This document shows positions 46,647-54,419 of a stretch of 64,000 nt of DNA, piece by piece (position 1 is the first letter of the stretch; each line of letters starts with the position of its first letter). A model generated the notes under the pieces. The model did no database searches, was not told the origin of the DNA, and worked only from the letters and a program-made list of their open reading frames with translations. The position numbers and the translations under genes were made by a program. The stretch spans positions 248,001-312,000 of the forward strand of contig CAZNXJ010000001.1 in NCBI GenBank assembly GCA_964577115.1. The letters run 5' to 3'. This DNA is from CAZNXJ01 sp964577115 (GTDB lineage Bacteria > Planctomycetota > Planctomycetia > Pirellulales > Pirellulaceae).

Positions 46647-49448
46647 ATGCGGATGCAACGCTGGACGCCGCATGCCTGCTGCGGCTCGGTACTGCTCGCA
46701 CTACTTTGCGGGCTGTCGGCTCGCGCGAGCGAAGTGCGGTTCAACGAACACATTCGTCCCCTTCTGGCCGAAAATTGCCTTGCCTGTCATGGGCCGGATG
46801 AGAGCCAACGGGCGGCGGATTTACGGCTGGATATCGAAGAGGGAGCTAAGCTCAGCGCCATCGTTCCGCACGCGCCGGATGACAGCGAGCTGATACTGCG
46901 CGTCACGTCCGACGACCCCGATCTCCGCATGCCGCCGCCCGACACCGGTAAGCAGCTGAGCGCCGAGCAAATCGAGTTGCTGCGCAGGTGGATCGCCGAG
47001 GGAGCGCGCTACGAAGGACACTGGGCCTTCGAACCGATCCGCATGCCCGAACTGCCTCCGCCGGTGGAAGGGGCGGAAAACGAAATCGACCGCTTCATCA
47101 TGACGGCCCTCCAGGAGAAAGGTCTTTCGCTCGCACCGCGGATCAGCCGCGAGCAGTGGATTCGGCGCGCGACGTTCGATCTGATCGGATTGCCGCCGAC
47201 CTGGGAGGAAGTCGAAGAGTTTGTCAACGACACGTCGCCGCAAGCCTACGAGAAGGTGCTCGACCGGCTGCTCGAATCGCCTCGCTATGGCGAACGTTGG
47301 GGTCGCCACTGGCTTGACATCGCCCGCTACGCCGACACGCACGGTGGCAGCGCCATCGGCTTCGTCAAATTCCCGTTCTCCTACACGTATCGCGATTACG
47401 TGATCCGGGCGCTGAACGAGGACATTCCCTACAACCGGTTCATCCTCGAACAACTGGCGGCCGATCAGCTGGAACTGGAGCCCAACGATCCCGCGCTCGC
47501 CGCGCTTGGCTTCCTGACCGTTGGAATGCAGTACCGGAACCGGCATGATCTGATCGATGACCAGATCGACGTTGTAACGCGCGGGCTGCTCGGACTGACT
47601 GTCGCTTGCGCTCGCTGCCACGACCACAAATATGACGCGATCCCCACGACCGATTACTACGCGCTGTATGCGACGTTGGCCAGTAGCCGGCAACCGGAGA
47701 TGTTGCCGCTAATTGGCGAACCCCCGCAGACGCCGGCCTATGACGAATACCAGCGAGAACTCGAAGCGCAGCAGCAGCGCGTCCGCGACATGGCCCGCGA
47801 GCAAACGGAGGTCATGCGAAGCCGCCTACGCATGCAGGTGGGGCTGTACCTGCGCGAGCTCGCCAAGGGAACGCCCGAACAGGATCTCTCATCGGCCTTC
47901 CTCTCGTATCGTACGGATGACCTGCGACCGCTCGTTCTGAACCGGTGGCGCAAATACCTGAACGAGATGAGTGATCAGGATCCGGTGTTTGGACCCTGGG
48001 TGCAGCTCGCACGGCTCGAAGCCGAGGGCTTTGCCGAACGCGCTAGCGACATCCTCCAGACGATGGTGAACGAGAACGGCGATCCGTCGCAGCTGCCGGC
48101 GATGCACACGCTGGCGGCGACGCCCCCGCGCTGGAACCCGCGGGTGCTCGAAGTGCTCACGGCCAAACAGCCCCAATCGTTGTTCGATGTGGCCGACGCG
48201 TATGGCGAATTGTTCGCGGATGTGCACCAGGAATGGCTCAAGAGCCTCATCGACGCGTCGCTCGAAGCGCTGCCGGGAGCGGAAGTGATTCCGGACGAGG
48301 ATCCCCGGCATCTCGCGGTAAACAGTCCGGTGAACCGTCAGCTGCGGCGGCATCTGTATGAGCCCGACACGCCCACCGCGGTGCCCGACCGGTTGGCCGA
48401 GACGCTGCTGAACCGGCCTATTCATGATTTCGTGGCGGGCCTGCGAGGGGGCATCGAGAATCTGCATCTCACTGCGCCCGGTTCACCGCCGCGCGCGATG
48501 ACGCTCGAGGAAGACCCGTCGGCCAACGAGTACTTCGTGTTTCGGCGCGGTAATCCGTTGGACAAAGGCGAACCCGTTGCGGCTCGTTTCCTGACGGCCC
48601 TTTCGCCGGAGAAGGGCGAACCGTTCGAAACAGGCAAGCGCCGGTTGCGTCTCGCCCAGGCGATCATCGATCCGGCGAATCCACTGACGCGCCGCGTCAT
48701 CGTCAATTGGGTTTGGCAGCACCATTTCGGCCAGGGACTCGTGCGCACGCCGGATGACTTCGGAACGCGCGGCGAGCCGCCGACGCACCCGGGGCTGCTC
48801 GATTATCTGGCGGTCAAGTTCGCCGAAGACGGCTGGTCGCTCAAGAAGCTGCACCGCCGCATCATGCTCTCGGCAACGTACCAGCAGGCCGCGCGGGAAG
48901 ATGACCACGCGCGCGAAGTCGATCCGGACAACCGGCTGCTCTGGAGAATGCCACGCCGCAGATTGGATCTCGAATCGATGCGCGATGCGATGCTGGCGGT
49001 CTCGGGCGAGCTCGATCTGACGATCGGCGGCAAGCCGTTCGACTTCCTGTCTGATCCGGTCGAGCCGCGGCGCAGCGTGTATGGATTCATCAACCGGGAC
49101 ATCGTATCGAGTCTCGCAAGCACGTTTGACGGGGCGAACCCGAACTCGTGCACGGCAAAACGGCCCGAGACGTACGTGCCCCAGCAGACACTGTTCGCAC
49201 TGAACTCGGCGTTCATCCAGGACCGGGCCGCCGCACTTGCCAAGCTGCCTGAAATTGTGGAGGCGACGAGCGACTCGGAACGCGTCGAGCGGTTGTATCG
49301 TCGAGCGCTCTCGCGGTCGCCGGATCCGGAGGAACGAGAACTGGCCGTGCGCTACGTACAATCGGCCGATACGAGTGATGGGCCGGATCCGTGGCAGCGC
49401 CTGGCACACGTGCTGCTGGCCGCGAACGAGTTTATTTTCGTGGATTGA
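46647..49448 (+). CDS. Secreted PSCyt1/DUF1549/DUF1553 cytochrome-like protein with helical insertion
   Basis: The product has 933 residues. The signal peptide (CCGSVLLALLCGLSARASE) is followed by PSCyt1 with CLACH (44-48) and LRMPPPDTGKQLSAEQIELL. DUF1549 (about 130-345) has FDLIGLPPTWEEV, GERWGRHWLDIARYADTHGG and CARCH (321-325). Residues about 367-630 form a long, mostly helical insertion rich in Gln, Arg and Glu (EYQRELEAQQQRVRDMAREQ and on), which is absent from the shorter homologue at 31461. DUF1553 (about 665-930) has NPLTRRVIVNWVWQHHFGQG and ends LAHVLLAANEFIFVD. The partner DUF1501 gene begins 80 bp downstream. Function as for the family: an exported haem protein, substrate unknown. 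Confidence 0.9.
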   Translation: MRMQRWTPHACCGSVLLALLCGLSARASEVRFNEHIRPLLAENCLACHGPDESQRAADLRLDIEEGAKLSAIVPHAPDDSELILRVTSDDPDLRMPPPDTGKQLSAEQIELLRRWIAEGARYEGHWAFEPIRMPELPPPVEGAENEIDRFIMTALQEKGLSLAPRISREQWIRRATFDLIGLPPTWEEVEEFVNDTSPQAYEKVLDRLLESPRYGERWGRHWLDIARYADTHGGSAIGFVKFPFSYTYRDYVIRALNEDIPYNRFILEQLAADQLELEPNDPALAALGFLTVGMQYRNRHDLIDDQIDVVTRGLLGLTVACARCHDHKYDAIPTTDYYALYATLASSRQPEMLPLIGEPPQTPAYDEYQRELEAQQQRVRDMAREQTEVMRSRLRMQVGLYLRELAKGTPEQDLSSAFLSYRTDDLRPLVLNRWRKYLNEMSDQDPVFGPWVQLARLEAEGFAERASDILQTMVNENGDPSQLPAMHTLAATPPRWNPRVLEVLTAKQPQSLFDVADAYGELFADVHQEWLKSLIDASLEALPGAEVIPDEDPRHLAVNSPVNRQLRRHLYEPDTPTAVPDRLAETLLNRPIHDFVAGLRGGIENLHLTAPGSPPRAMTLEEDPSANEYFVFRRGNPLDKGEPVAARFLTALSPEKGEPFETGKRRLRLAQAIIDPANPLTRRVIVNWVWQHHFGQGLVRTPDDFGTRGEPPTHPGLLDYLAVKFAEDGWSLKKLHRRIMLSATYQQAAREDDHAREVDPDNRLLWRMPRRRLDLESMRDAMLAVSGELDLTIGGKPFDFLSDPVEPRRSVYGFINRDIVSSLASTFDGANPNSCTAKRPETYVPQQTLFALNSAFIQDRAAALAKLPEIVEATSDSERVERLYRRALSRSPDPEERELAVRYVQSADTSDGPDPWQRLAHVLLAANEFIFVD

Positions 49449-49528
49449 GGAGGGCGGAACCGCGAGCGATGGGACTCGCCGTGACCCCGTTACCCTGAGA
49501 CGTGCAGACTCCGATATCTTCTATTGCC

Positions 49529-50920
49529 ATGGACTCGAATCTGATGATCAATCGCCGAGCTTTCCTGAAACGCAGTGGGATGGGCGTAGGAGCCCTCGCA
49601 TTGGGCGACATCCTGGCGCGCGACGGGCTCGCAGCTGAACGGGGACCTCATTTCCCGGGCAAAGCGAAGCACGTGATCCATGTCTTTCTGAACGGCGGTA
49701 TGTCGCAGGTGGATACGTTTGACCCGAAGCCTGAGCTGACTCGGCTGGGCGGTCAGATGCTGCCCTATGAAAACCTGCAGACGGAACGGAAGACGGGCGT
49801 GGCGCTGCCGAGCCCCTTCACGTTCAAGCAGTACGGCGAGAGCGGCATTCCGGTCAGCGACATCTTCCCGAATCTCGCAAAGTGCGTAGACGAGATGGCC
49901 GTGATTCGGTCGATGTACGCGGAATTGCCGAACCACGAAATGTCCCTCATGCTGATGAACACCGGCGATCAGCGGCTGGTGCGGCCGAGCGTCGGTTCGT
50001 GGCTGACGTGGGGGATGGGAACGGAAAACCAGAACTTGCCCGGCTTCATCGCGCTCTGCCCGGGCGGCTTGCCCGTGGGCGGTGCAGGCAATTGGCGGTC
50101 GGCGTTCCTCCCCGGCGCTTACCAGGGAACGCTCGTCGATACGTCGAAGACCGATCCGACGCAGCTGATCGAGCATGTTCGGAACGATCGCCTGACAGAT
50201 GTCCAGCAGCGCGAGCAGTTCGAGCTGCTACAGGCTTTGAACCAGCGGCATTTAGAACAGCGCGAAGGTGAAGCTCCGCTCGAAGCTCGCATCCGTTCGT
50301 TCGAGCTGGCGTACCGCATGCAGATGGAAGCGACGGACGCGTTCGATATTCAGCAGGAGCCCGAGCACATCCTGCGGATGTATGGTGATGGCCCGCAGAA
50401 TCGTCAGCTCCTGATCGCTCGGCGGCTGGTCGAGCGGGGCGTGCGGTTCGTGCAAACGTGGCACGGTGCACTACAGCCGTGGGATAGCCATGACAACATC
50501 AAGGACGCTCACCGCCACGTGGCCAGTGAATGCGACCAGGGGCTGGCGGCGCTCATCATTGATCTGAAGCAGCGCGGGCTGCTCGACCAGACGCTCGTTT
50601 TGTGCTCCAGCGAGTTCGGGCGAACGCCGTCGGTCGAGCTGGGACAGAACGGCTCGGGCGCCGGCCAGGGACGTGATCACAACCACTGGGGCTTTTCCTT
50701 GTGGATGGCTGGTGGTGGAATTAAGGGAGGGACGATTTACGGGGCGACTGACGAGTTCGGCTTCCGCGCGGTCGAGAACCCGGTGTCCGTCCACGACCTG
50801 CATGCCACCATGCTGCATTTGCTGGGATTCGATCACGAACGCCTGACGTATCGCTACGCGGGGCGCGATTTCCGGCTGACGGATGTGCATGGTCGCGTGA
50901 TCCGCGAGATCCTTGCATAG
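49529..50920 (+). CDS. DUF1501 family Tat-exported protein
   Basis: The product has 463 residues from ATG 49529; GTG 49502 and ATG 49544 are alternatives, none with a clear ribosome-binding site. The Tat signal is MINRRAFLKRSGMGVGALAL. The core motif is LNGGMSQVDTFDPKP, in which the Pro of GGPS is Met. Further motifs are ERGVRFVQTWHGALQPWDSH, CSSEFGRTPSVELGQNGSGA, GRDHNHWGFSLWMAGGGIKG and TDEFGFRAVENPVSVHDLHA. It is closest in this window to the gene at 3856, including the DSHxNI and GFxAVENxVxVHDLHATM patterns, so the two operons probably arose by duplication. It is the partner of the cytochrome-like gene 80 bp upstream. Confidence 0.9.
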   Translation: MDSNLMINRRAFLKRSGMGVGALALGDILARDGLAAERGPHFPGKAKHVIHVFLNGGMSQVDTFDPKPELTRLGGQMLPYENLQTERKTGVALPSPFTFKQYGESGIPVSDIFPNLAKCVDEMAVIRSMYAELPNHEMSLMLMNTGDQRLVRPSVGSWLTWGMGTENQNLPGFIALCPGGLPVGGAGNWRSAFLPGAYQGTLVDTSKTDPTQLIEHVRNDRLTDVQQREQFELLQALNQRHLEQREGEAPLEARIRSFELAYRMQMEATDAFDIQQEPEHILRMYGDGPQNRQLLIARRLVERGVRFVQTWHGALQPWDSHDNIKDAHRHVASECDQGLAALIIDLKQRGLLDQTLVLCSSEFGRTPSVELGQNGSGAGQGRDHNHWGFSLWMAGGGIKGGTIYGATDEFGFRAVENPVSVHDLHATMLHLLGFDHERLTYRYAGRDFRLTDVHGRVIREILA

Positions 50921-50925
50921 AGCCG

Positions 50926-50947
50926 AACCCGCCGCCCGCCGCGGGTT
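50926..50947. terminator. Hairpin after the DUF1501 gene
   Basis: AACCCGC (50926-50932) pairs with GCGGGTT (50941-50947) around an 8-nt loop, 6 bp after the stop. It separates the operon from the histidine kinase gene. It lacks a U-tract. Confidence 0.45.
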
Positions 50948-51013
50948 GCAGCGGACTAGTCGGCTTGCCCCCGGGCGGCGCGGGGCCGTGTTCTGCTTTG
51001 CTGGATCACTTGA

Positions 51014-51985
51014 ATGTTCGAACGCCGTTCGCTCCGTCCGCCGATCATCCTAGGCGTTGTGATGATCGTGCTGGTGGTCGTGATGATCGTAGGGTGGATC
51101 ATCACGACGGCGCTGTCGGCGGTCTCCAGTGAAGGCAATTCAGCGCTCTTCTGGACCCTGCTGGCCGTCGGTACGTCGCTGCTGGGCATCATGCTCGTCG
51201 GCGTCGTCATGTACCTGACGCTCTCAGTCAAGGCGATCAACCTGAGTTTGCGGCAATCGAACTTCATCGACAGCGTGACGCACGAACTGAAGTCGCCGAT
51301 CGCGTCGCTGAAGCTCTGCTTGCAAACTGTCAGCCGCGGTCCGTTGGCCGAACAAGATCGGGCGAACATCGAACGGTACATGCTGGAAGACGTCGAGCGG
51401 CTGGACCAGTTGATCAATCACTTGCTCGAAGCCGCACGCAGTGCACGCGCCACGCAGCCGCGCGTTCCCGAACTTGTGCGTTTGGATCAGTTGCTGCGCG
51501 AGTGTGCCGAAGGCGTCGCGCTGCGGTACCGGGTGGCGGACGAGGTCATCGAGCTGAACGTGCCGGCCTGCCAGGTGGAAGGCTTCCACGAGGACCTGGC
51601 GATCATGTTTCGTAACCTGATCGACAACGCCGTAAAATATGCCGGCGACCCGCCTCGCGTGCAGGTCACCGCGTCCCTAGGCACGGCCGGTGAATTGTGC
51701 GTGCAAATTGCCGACAATGGCCGCGGAATTCCCGCGCACTTGCGGCGGCAGGTATTCGGCCGGTTTATCCGCCTGGGAAGTGAATTGGAACGCGACCGGC
51801 CGGGAACGGGATTGGGATTGTTCATTGTCCGCAATCTCGCTCAGCGGATGCGCTGCCGAGTGCGGATACGGGAGGGAATCGGTGGAGCGGGGACGACATT
51901 TGAAGTCACGTTGCCGCCATCGATGAAGGCAATGCTCGTGGACGAGCCGGCGAGGGTGCCGAGCGAGACTTCGAAGCCGGGCTGA
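51014..51985 (+). CDS. Membrane sensor histidine kinase (PhoR/OmpR class)
   Basis: The product has 323 residues. Two membrane helices (about 11-33 and 46-70) flank only about a dozen external residues, so there is no extracytoplasmic sensor domain. The dimerisation domain has the phospho-accepting H90 in SVTHELKSPIASLKL. The catalytic domain shows the N box NLIDNAVKYA (201-210), the G1 box DNGRGIP (234-240) and the G2 box GTGLGLFIV near 265. It autophosphorylates at His and passes phosphate to the regulator encoded 116 bp downstream. The short sensor loop suggests that it reads membrane state or a partner protein. The fatty-acid desaturase gene further downstream fits membrane sensing, but that is inference. 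Confidence 0.93.
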   Translation: MFERRSLRPPIILGVVMIVLVVVMIVGWIITTALSAVSSEGNSALFWTLLAVGTSLLGIMLVGVVMYLTLSVKAINLSLRQSNFIDSVTHELKSPIASLKLCLQTVSRGPLAEQDRANIERYMLEDVERLDQLINHLLEAARSARATQPRVPELVRLDQLLRECAEGVALRYRVADEVIELNVPACQVEGFHEDLAIMFRNLIDNAVKYAGDPPRVQVTASLGTAGELCVQIADNGRGIPAHLRRQVFGRFIRLGSELERDRPGTGLGLFIVRNLAQRMRCRVRIREGIGGAGTTFEVTLPPSMKAMLVDEPARVPSETSKPG

Positions 51986-52101
51986 CCGGAGTAAGTTTCT
52001 CGCGGTGCGGCGGGCAGCGCGTCGCGGTGCTGCGAGTGAAAGAGAAACGCTTCGCCCGATAGGAAAGGTCGATCTGCAAGTTGAGCTTCTGTGAACGGGT
52101 C

Positions 52102-52821
52102 ATGGACAAATCGCGCATTCTGGTCGTCGAGGACGAGTCGCATCTGGCCATCCTCATCAAGTTCAATCTCGAACGCGAAGGTCACGTGGTAACGACCGTC
52201 AGTGATGGGCCGAGTGCGCTGAAACTGCTCACCGATGAACGGCAGCCGTTCGACCTGGTGATCCTGGATCTGATGCTGCCGCGGATGAGCGGCTACGCAG
52301 TTTGTGAAACGCTGCGCGAACAAGGTCTGGACGTGCCGGTGCTGATCCTCAGCGCCCGGACGCTCACCGAAGATCGCATCCGCGGCTTCAACGTGGGTGC
52401 GAACCAGTATCTGACGAAACCCTTTGAGCTCGACGAGCTGCTCAGCCGAGTGCGCAATCTGCTGACCTACAGCCGGCGCGCTGCGGCGACGGATCCGCAG
52501 GCCGCGCCGATCGAACGCTTCGAGTTCGATGATGCGGTGATCGACTTCCGCAAGTTCGAAGTGACGGTCAAGGGGCAGCCAGTTCGCCTCACGCAGCTCG
52601 AACTAAAACTTCTTCAATACCTCATCCGTCACGAAGACCGCGTGGTTTCTCGGCAGGAACTTCTGGAAAACGTCTGGAACATGTCCGGGCAGGTGACGAC
52701 GCGCGCGGTCGACCAGTTCATCCTCCGCCTGCGCAAAACGTTCGAACCGGACCCGACGAATCCGCGTTACTTCCGCACGGTCCGGGATGCGGGCTATCGC
52801 TTTGTCCGCAACGCCGAATAG
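52102..52821 (+). CDS. OmpR/PhoB-family response regulator
   Basis: The product has 239 residues from ATG 52102; a GTG/TTG-type start at 52081 would add seven. The receiver domain (about 4-120) has the acidic pair E10 D11, the phospho-accepting D56 in DLVILDLMLP and the Lys in NQYLTKPFELDEL. The winged-helix DNA-binding domain (about 140-237) shows RLTQLELKLLQYLIRHEDRV, VSRQELLENVW and the terminal VRDAGYRFV. It is the partner of the upstream histidine kinase. Regulators of this class bind 11-bp direct repeats, and just such an array lies 265 bp downstream before the desaturase gene, so that gene is the best candidate target. Confidence 0.95.
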   Translation: MDKSRILVVEDESHLAILIKFNLEREGHVVTTVSDGPSALKLLTDERQPFDLVILDLMLPRMSGYAVCETLREQGLDVPVLILSARTLTEDRIRGFNVGANQYLTKPFELDELLSRVRNLLTYSRRAAATDPQAAPIERFEFDDAVIDFRKFEVTVKGQPVRLTQLELKLLQYLIRHEDRVVSRQELLENVWNMSGQVTTRAVDQFILRLRKTFEPDPTNPRYFRTVRDAGYRFVRNAE

Positions 52822-52840
52822 TTCCCGGCAAGGCTCGGAC

Positions 52841-52868
52841 ACACGGCCGGCTGATCGGCGCGCCGTGT
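52841..52868. terminator. Hairpin after the response regulator gene
   Basis: ACACGGC (52841-52847) pairs with GCCGTGT (52862-52868) across a 14-nt GC-rich interior, 20 bp after the stop. No U-tract follows. Confidence 0.35.
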
Positions 52869-52940
52869 TGCGACGGCCGTTGCCTGTGCGGGTTATGCCG
52901 CCCGGTCGCTACGCGCCGTTCGTCGTGCCGCAGTGTCTCT

Positions 52941-52962
52941 GAGTGACATGTTCCTGTCACTC
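52941..52962. repeat. Perfect inverted repeat, possible operator
   Basis: GAGTGACA (52941-52948) and TGTCACTC (52955-52962) form 8-bp perfect arms around TGTTCC. The right arm with its flank reads CTGTCACTCAT, resembling half of an E. coli PHO box. It may be an operator or a weak terminator. Confidence 0.5.
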
Positions 52963-53085
52963 ATATGGCTCGCTTCAAAGCGGCCGTTCGTGCTGCTCCA
53001 GCCGCGGTCCTGAGGTCCGCTCGGCGAGCTCCTGCACGGGCTCGGCGTGACAGGCGGCTGGTGGTTGGCCCGGCCGCTCGGCGAC

Positions 53086-53129
53086 CTTTTACATAACTTT
53101 TACAAAGCTGCGACGGACCTGTGACACGC
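53086..53129 (+). promoter_or_regulatory. Four tandem 11-bp units, probable OmpR/PhoB-type binding array
   Basis: Four consecutive 11-mers start at 53086, 53097, 53108 and 53119: CTTTTACATAA, CTTTTACAAAG, CTGCGACGGAC and CTGTGACACGC. All share C1, T2, A6 and C7; the first two share the 8-mer CTTTTACA. One helical turn per unit is the known geometry for tandem binding of OmpR/PhoB-family regulators, and a gene for one lies just upstream. Which regulator binds is inference. Confidence 0.6.
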
Positions 53130-53152
53130 GGTCGATCGATACCGTTTAGAAT
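53121..53152 (+). promoter_or_regulatory. Putative activated promoter of the desaturase gene
   Basis: TAGAAT (53147-53152) is a good -10 box. The best -35 candidate is GTGACA (53121-53126) inside the fourth array unit, with a long 20-nt spacer, as expected for a promoter that needs an activator bound over the -35 region. Confidence 0.45.
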
Positions 53153-53335
53153 CCTGCGATCGTCGCTTGGGTTTGGCCGGGTCCGCCTGGCGGACCTGTA
53201 GCGGCGGCGGAGAACCGGGTCGCTCAACCTATCGCGACACGGTTGGGACAAATGGTTCGCGGTTTGCTGTGCTTCCGGCGCGAAAGAGCGGAAGTCGAAC
53301 AAAGCAGCACATCAACAGAAATGAGAATGTAATAC

Positions 53336-54319
53336 ATGGCTACGGTTACGAATAAATCTGCGGGAGCCGATGCGGCTCGCCGGCGTCAACAGGGAGCGGA
53401 CGATGCGAGTCGTCGCCGGGAAAATCGCCGGGCGAAGTCACGGAGCTCGCAACCCGGTGCTCCGGCGACGCGCTACCCCGAGGGCCTGGATTGGGCCGTC
53501 ATCGGTTGGCTCGTTGTCGTGCACCTCGGTGCGTTGGCGGCACCATTCTTTTTTAGCTGGCAGGGCGTCGTGCTTGCGGTCGCGCTACACTGGCTGACCG
53601 GCGGGATTGGCGTCTGCTTGGGCTATCACCGGCTGTTCACGCACCGCAGCTTCTCGACATTTAAGCCCGTGGAGTGGTTAATCGCGGTGATCGGCGGGCT
53701 TTCGGGTGAGGGATCGGTGCTCAACTGGGTCGCCGATCATCGCAAGCATCATGCACTGAGTGACCAGGAAGGCGATCCACATTCGCCGCACGACGGACCG
53801 TGGTGGAGCCACATCCTGTGGCTGGCCGCTCGTAAGACGCCCGAGCAACACGAAGCGCATCTGCGCAAGTGGGCTCCGGATCTTCTCAAAGAGCCGGCCC
53901 TCCAGTTTATCAGCCGCATGTTTCTCGTGTGGCAGTTCCTCCTCACCGGGGTCTTACTCGCGATCGGTTACGCGATGGGCGGATGGTACATGGCCGCCTC
54001 ATTGGTTGCCTGGGGCGTGTTCGCTCGCCTCGTCTTCGTACTCCACTCGACCTGGTTCGTGAATTCGGCGAGTCACATGTGGGGGTATCGCAATTACGAG
54101 ACGACCGACGATAGCCGCAACAACTGGTGGGTCGCGCTGATCACCTACGGAGAAGGCTGGCATAATAACCATCACGCCTATCCGCGCATGGCCAAGCACG
54201 GGCATCGCTGGTGGGAGGTGGACGTGACTTACCTGACCATCCTGGCCATGCGCCAGGTGGGCCTGGCGTGGGATGTGGTCAATTACAAGCGCCGCGGGAA
54301 AGTCGAAAGCGCTGCCTGA
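53336..54319 (+). CDS. Membrane fatty acid (acyl-CoA type) desaturase
   Basis: The product has 327 residues. After a basic, probably cytoplasmic N terminus of about 40 residues, paired membrane helices frame the three His boxes of the stearoyl-CoA desaturase class: HRLFTH (with GYHRLFTHRSF), HRKHH (in VADHRKHHALSD) and HNNHH (in GEGWHNNHHAYP). These bind the di-iron centre that inserts a cis double bond, normally at delta-9, into saturated acyl chains. No cytochrome b5 domain is fused, so an external electron donor such as a ferredoxin is needed. It is preceded by an activator-type promoter region and followed by a textbook terminator, so it forms a single-gene unit, plausibly controlled by the upstream two-component system to adjust membrane fluidity. 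Confidence 0.93.
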   Translation: MATVTNKSAGADAARRRQQGADDASRRRENRRAKSRSSQPGAPATRYPEGLDWAVIGWLVVVHLGALAAPFFFSWQGVVLAVALHWLTGGIGVCLGYHRLFTHRSFSTFKPVEWLIAVIGGLSGEGSVLNWVADHRKHHALSDQEGDPHSPHDGPWWSHILWLAARKTPEQHEAHLRKWAPDLLKEPALQFISRMFLVWQFLLTGVLLAIGYAMGGWYMAASLVAWGVFARLVFVLHSTWFVNSASHMWGYRNYETTDDSRNNWWVALITYGEGWHNNHHAYPRMAKHGHRWWEVDVTYLTILAMRQVGLAWDVVNYKRRGKVESAA

Positions 54320-54353
54320 CGATCGCTCTGGCCCCTGGACGAGCATTTTGAAA

Positions 54354-54386
54354 CAATCACCACGGCTGCCGTGGTGATTGTTTTTT
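54354..54386 (+). terminator. Rho-independent terminator of the desaturase gene
   Basis: CAATCACCACGG (54354-54365) pairs perfectly with CCGTGGTGATTG (54369-54380) around the loop CTG, followed at once by six T (54381-54386). It lies 35 bp after the desaturase stop and is the clearest intrinsic terminator in the window. Confidence 0.92.
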
Positions 54387-54419
54387 CTTGGCCGAACAAG
54401 AGCGGACCGGGGGGAAGTG

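Larger units (their letters stand above)
52822..53335. other. Long regulatory intergenic region before the desaturase gene
   Basis: These 514 bp hold a terminator-like hairpin (52841-52868), a perfect 22-bp inverted repeat (52941-52962), a four-unit 11-bp array (53086-53129) and a -10 box (53147-53152), leaving a leader of about 180 nt. A three-codon frame, ATG AGA ATG TAA, ends 3 bp before the desaturase ATG. No other coding frame is credible. Confidence 0.55.

Noticed and set aside
53321..53332. Three-codon frame (ATG AGA ATG TAA) just before the desaturase start
   Set aside because: It could be a leader peptide, but so short a frame occurs easily by chance and has no ribosome-binding site.
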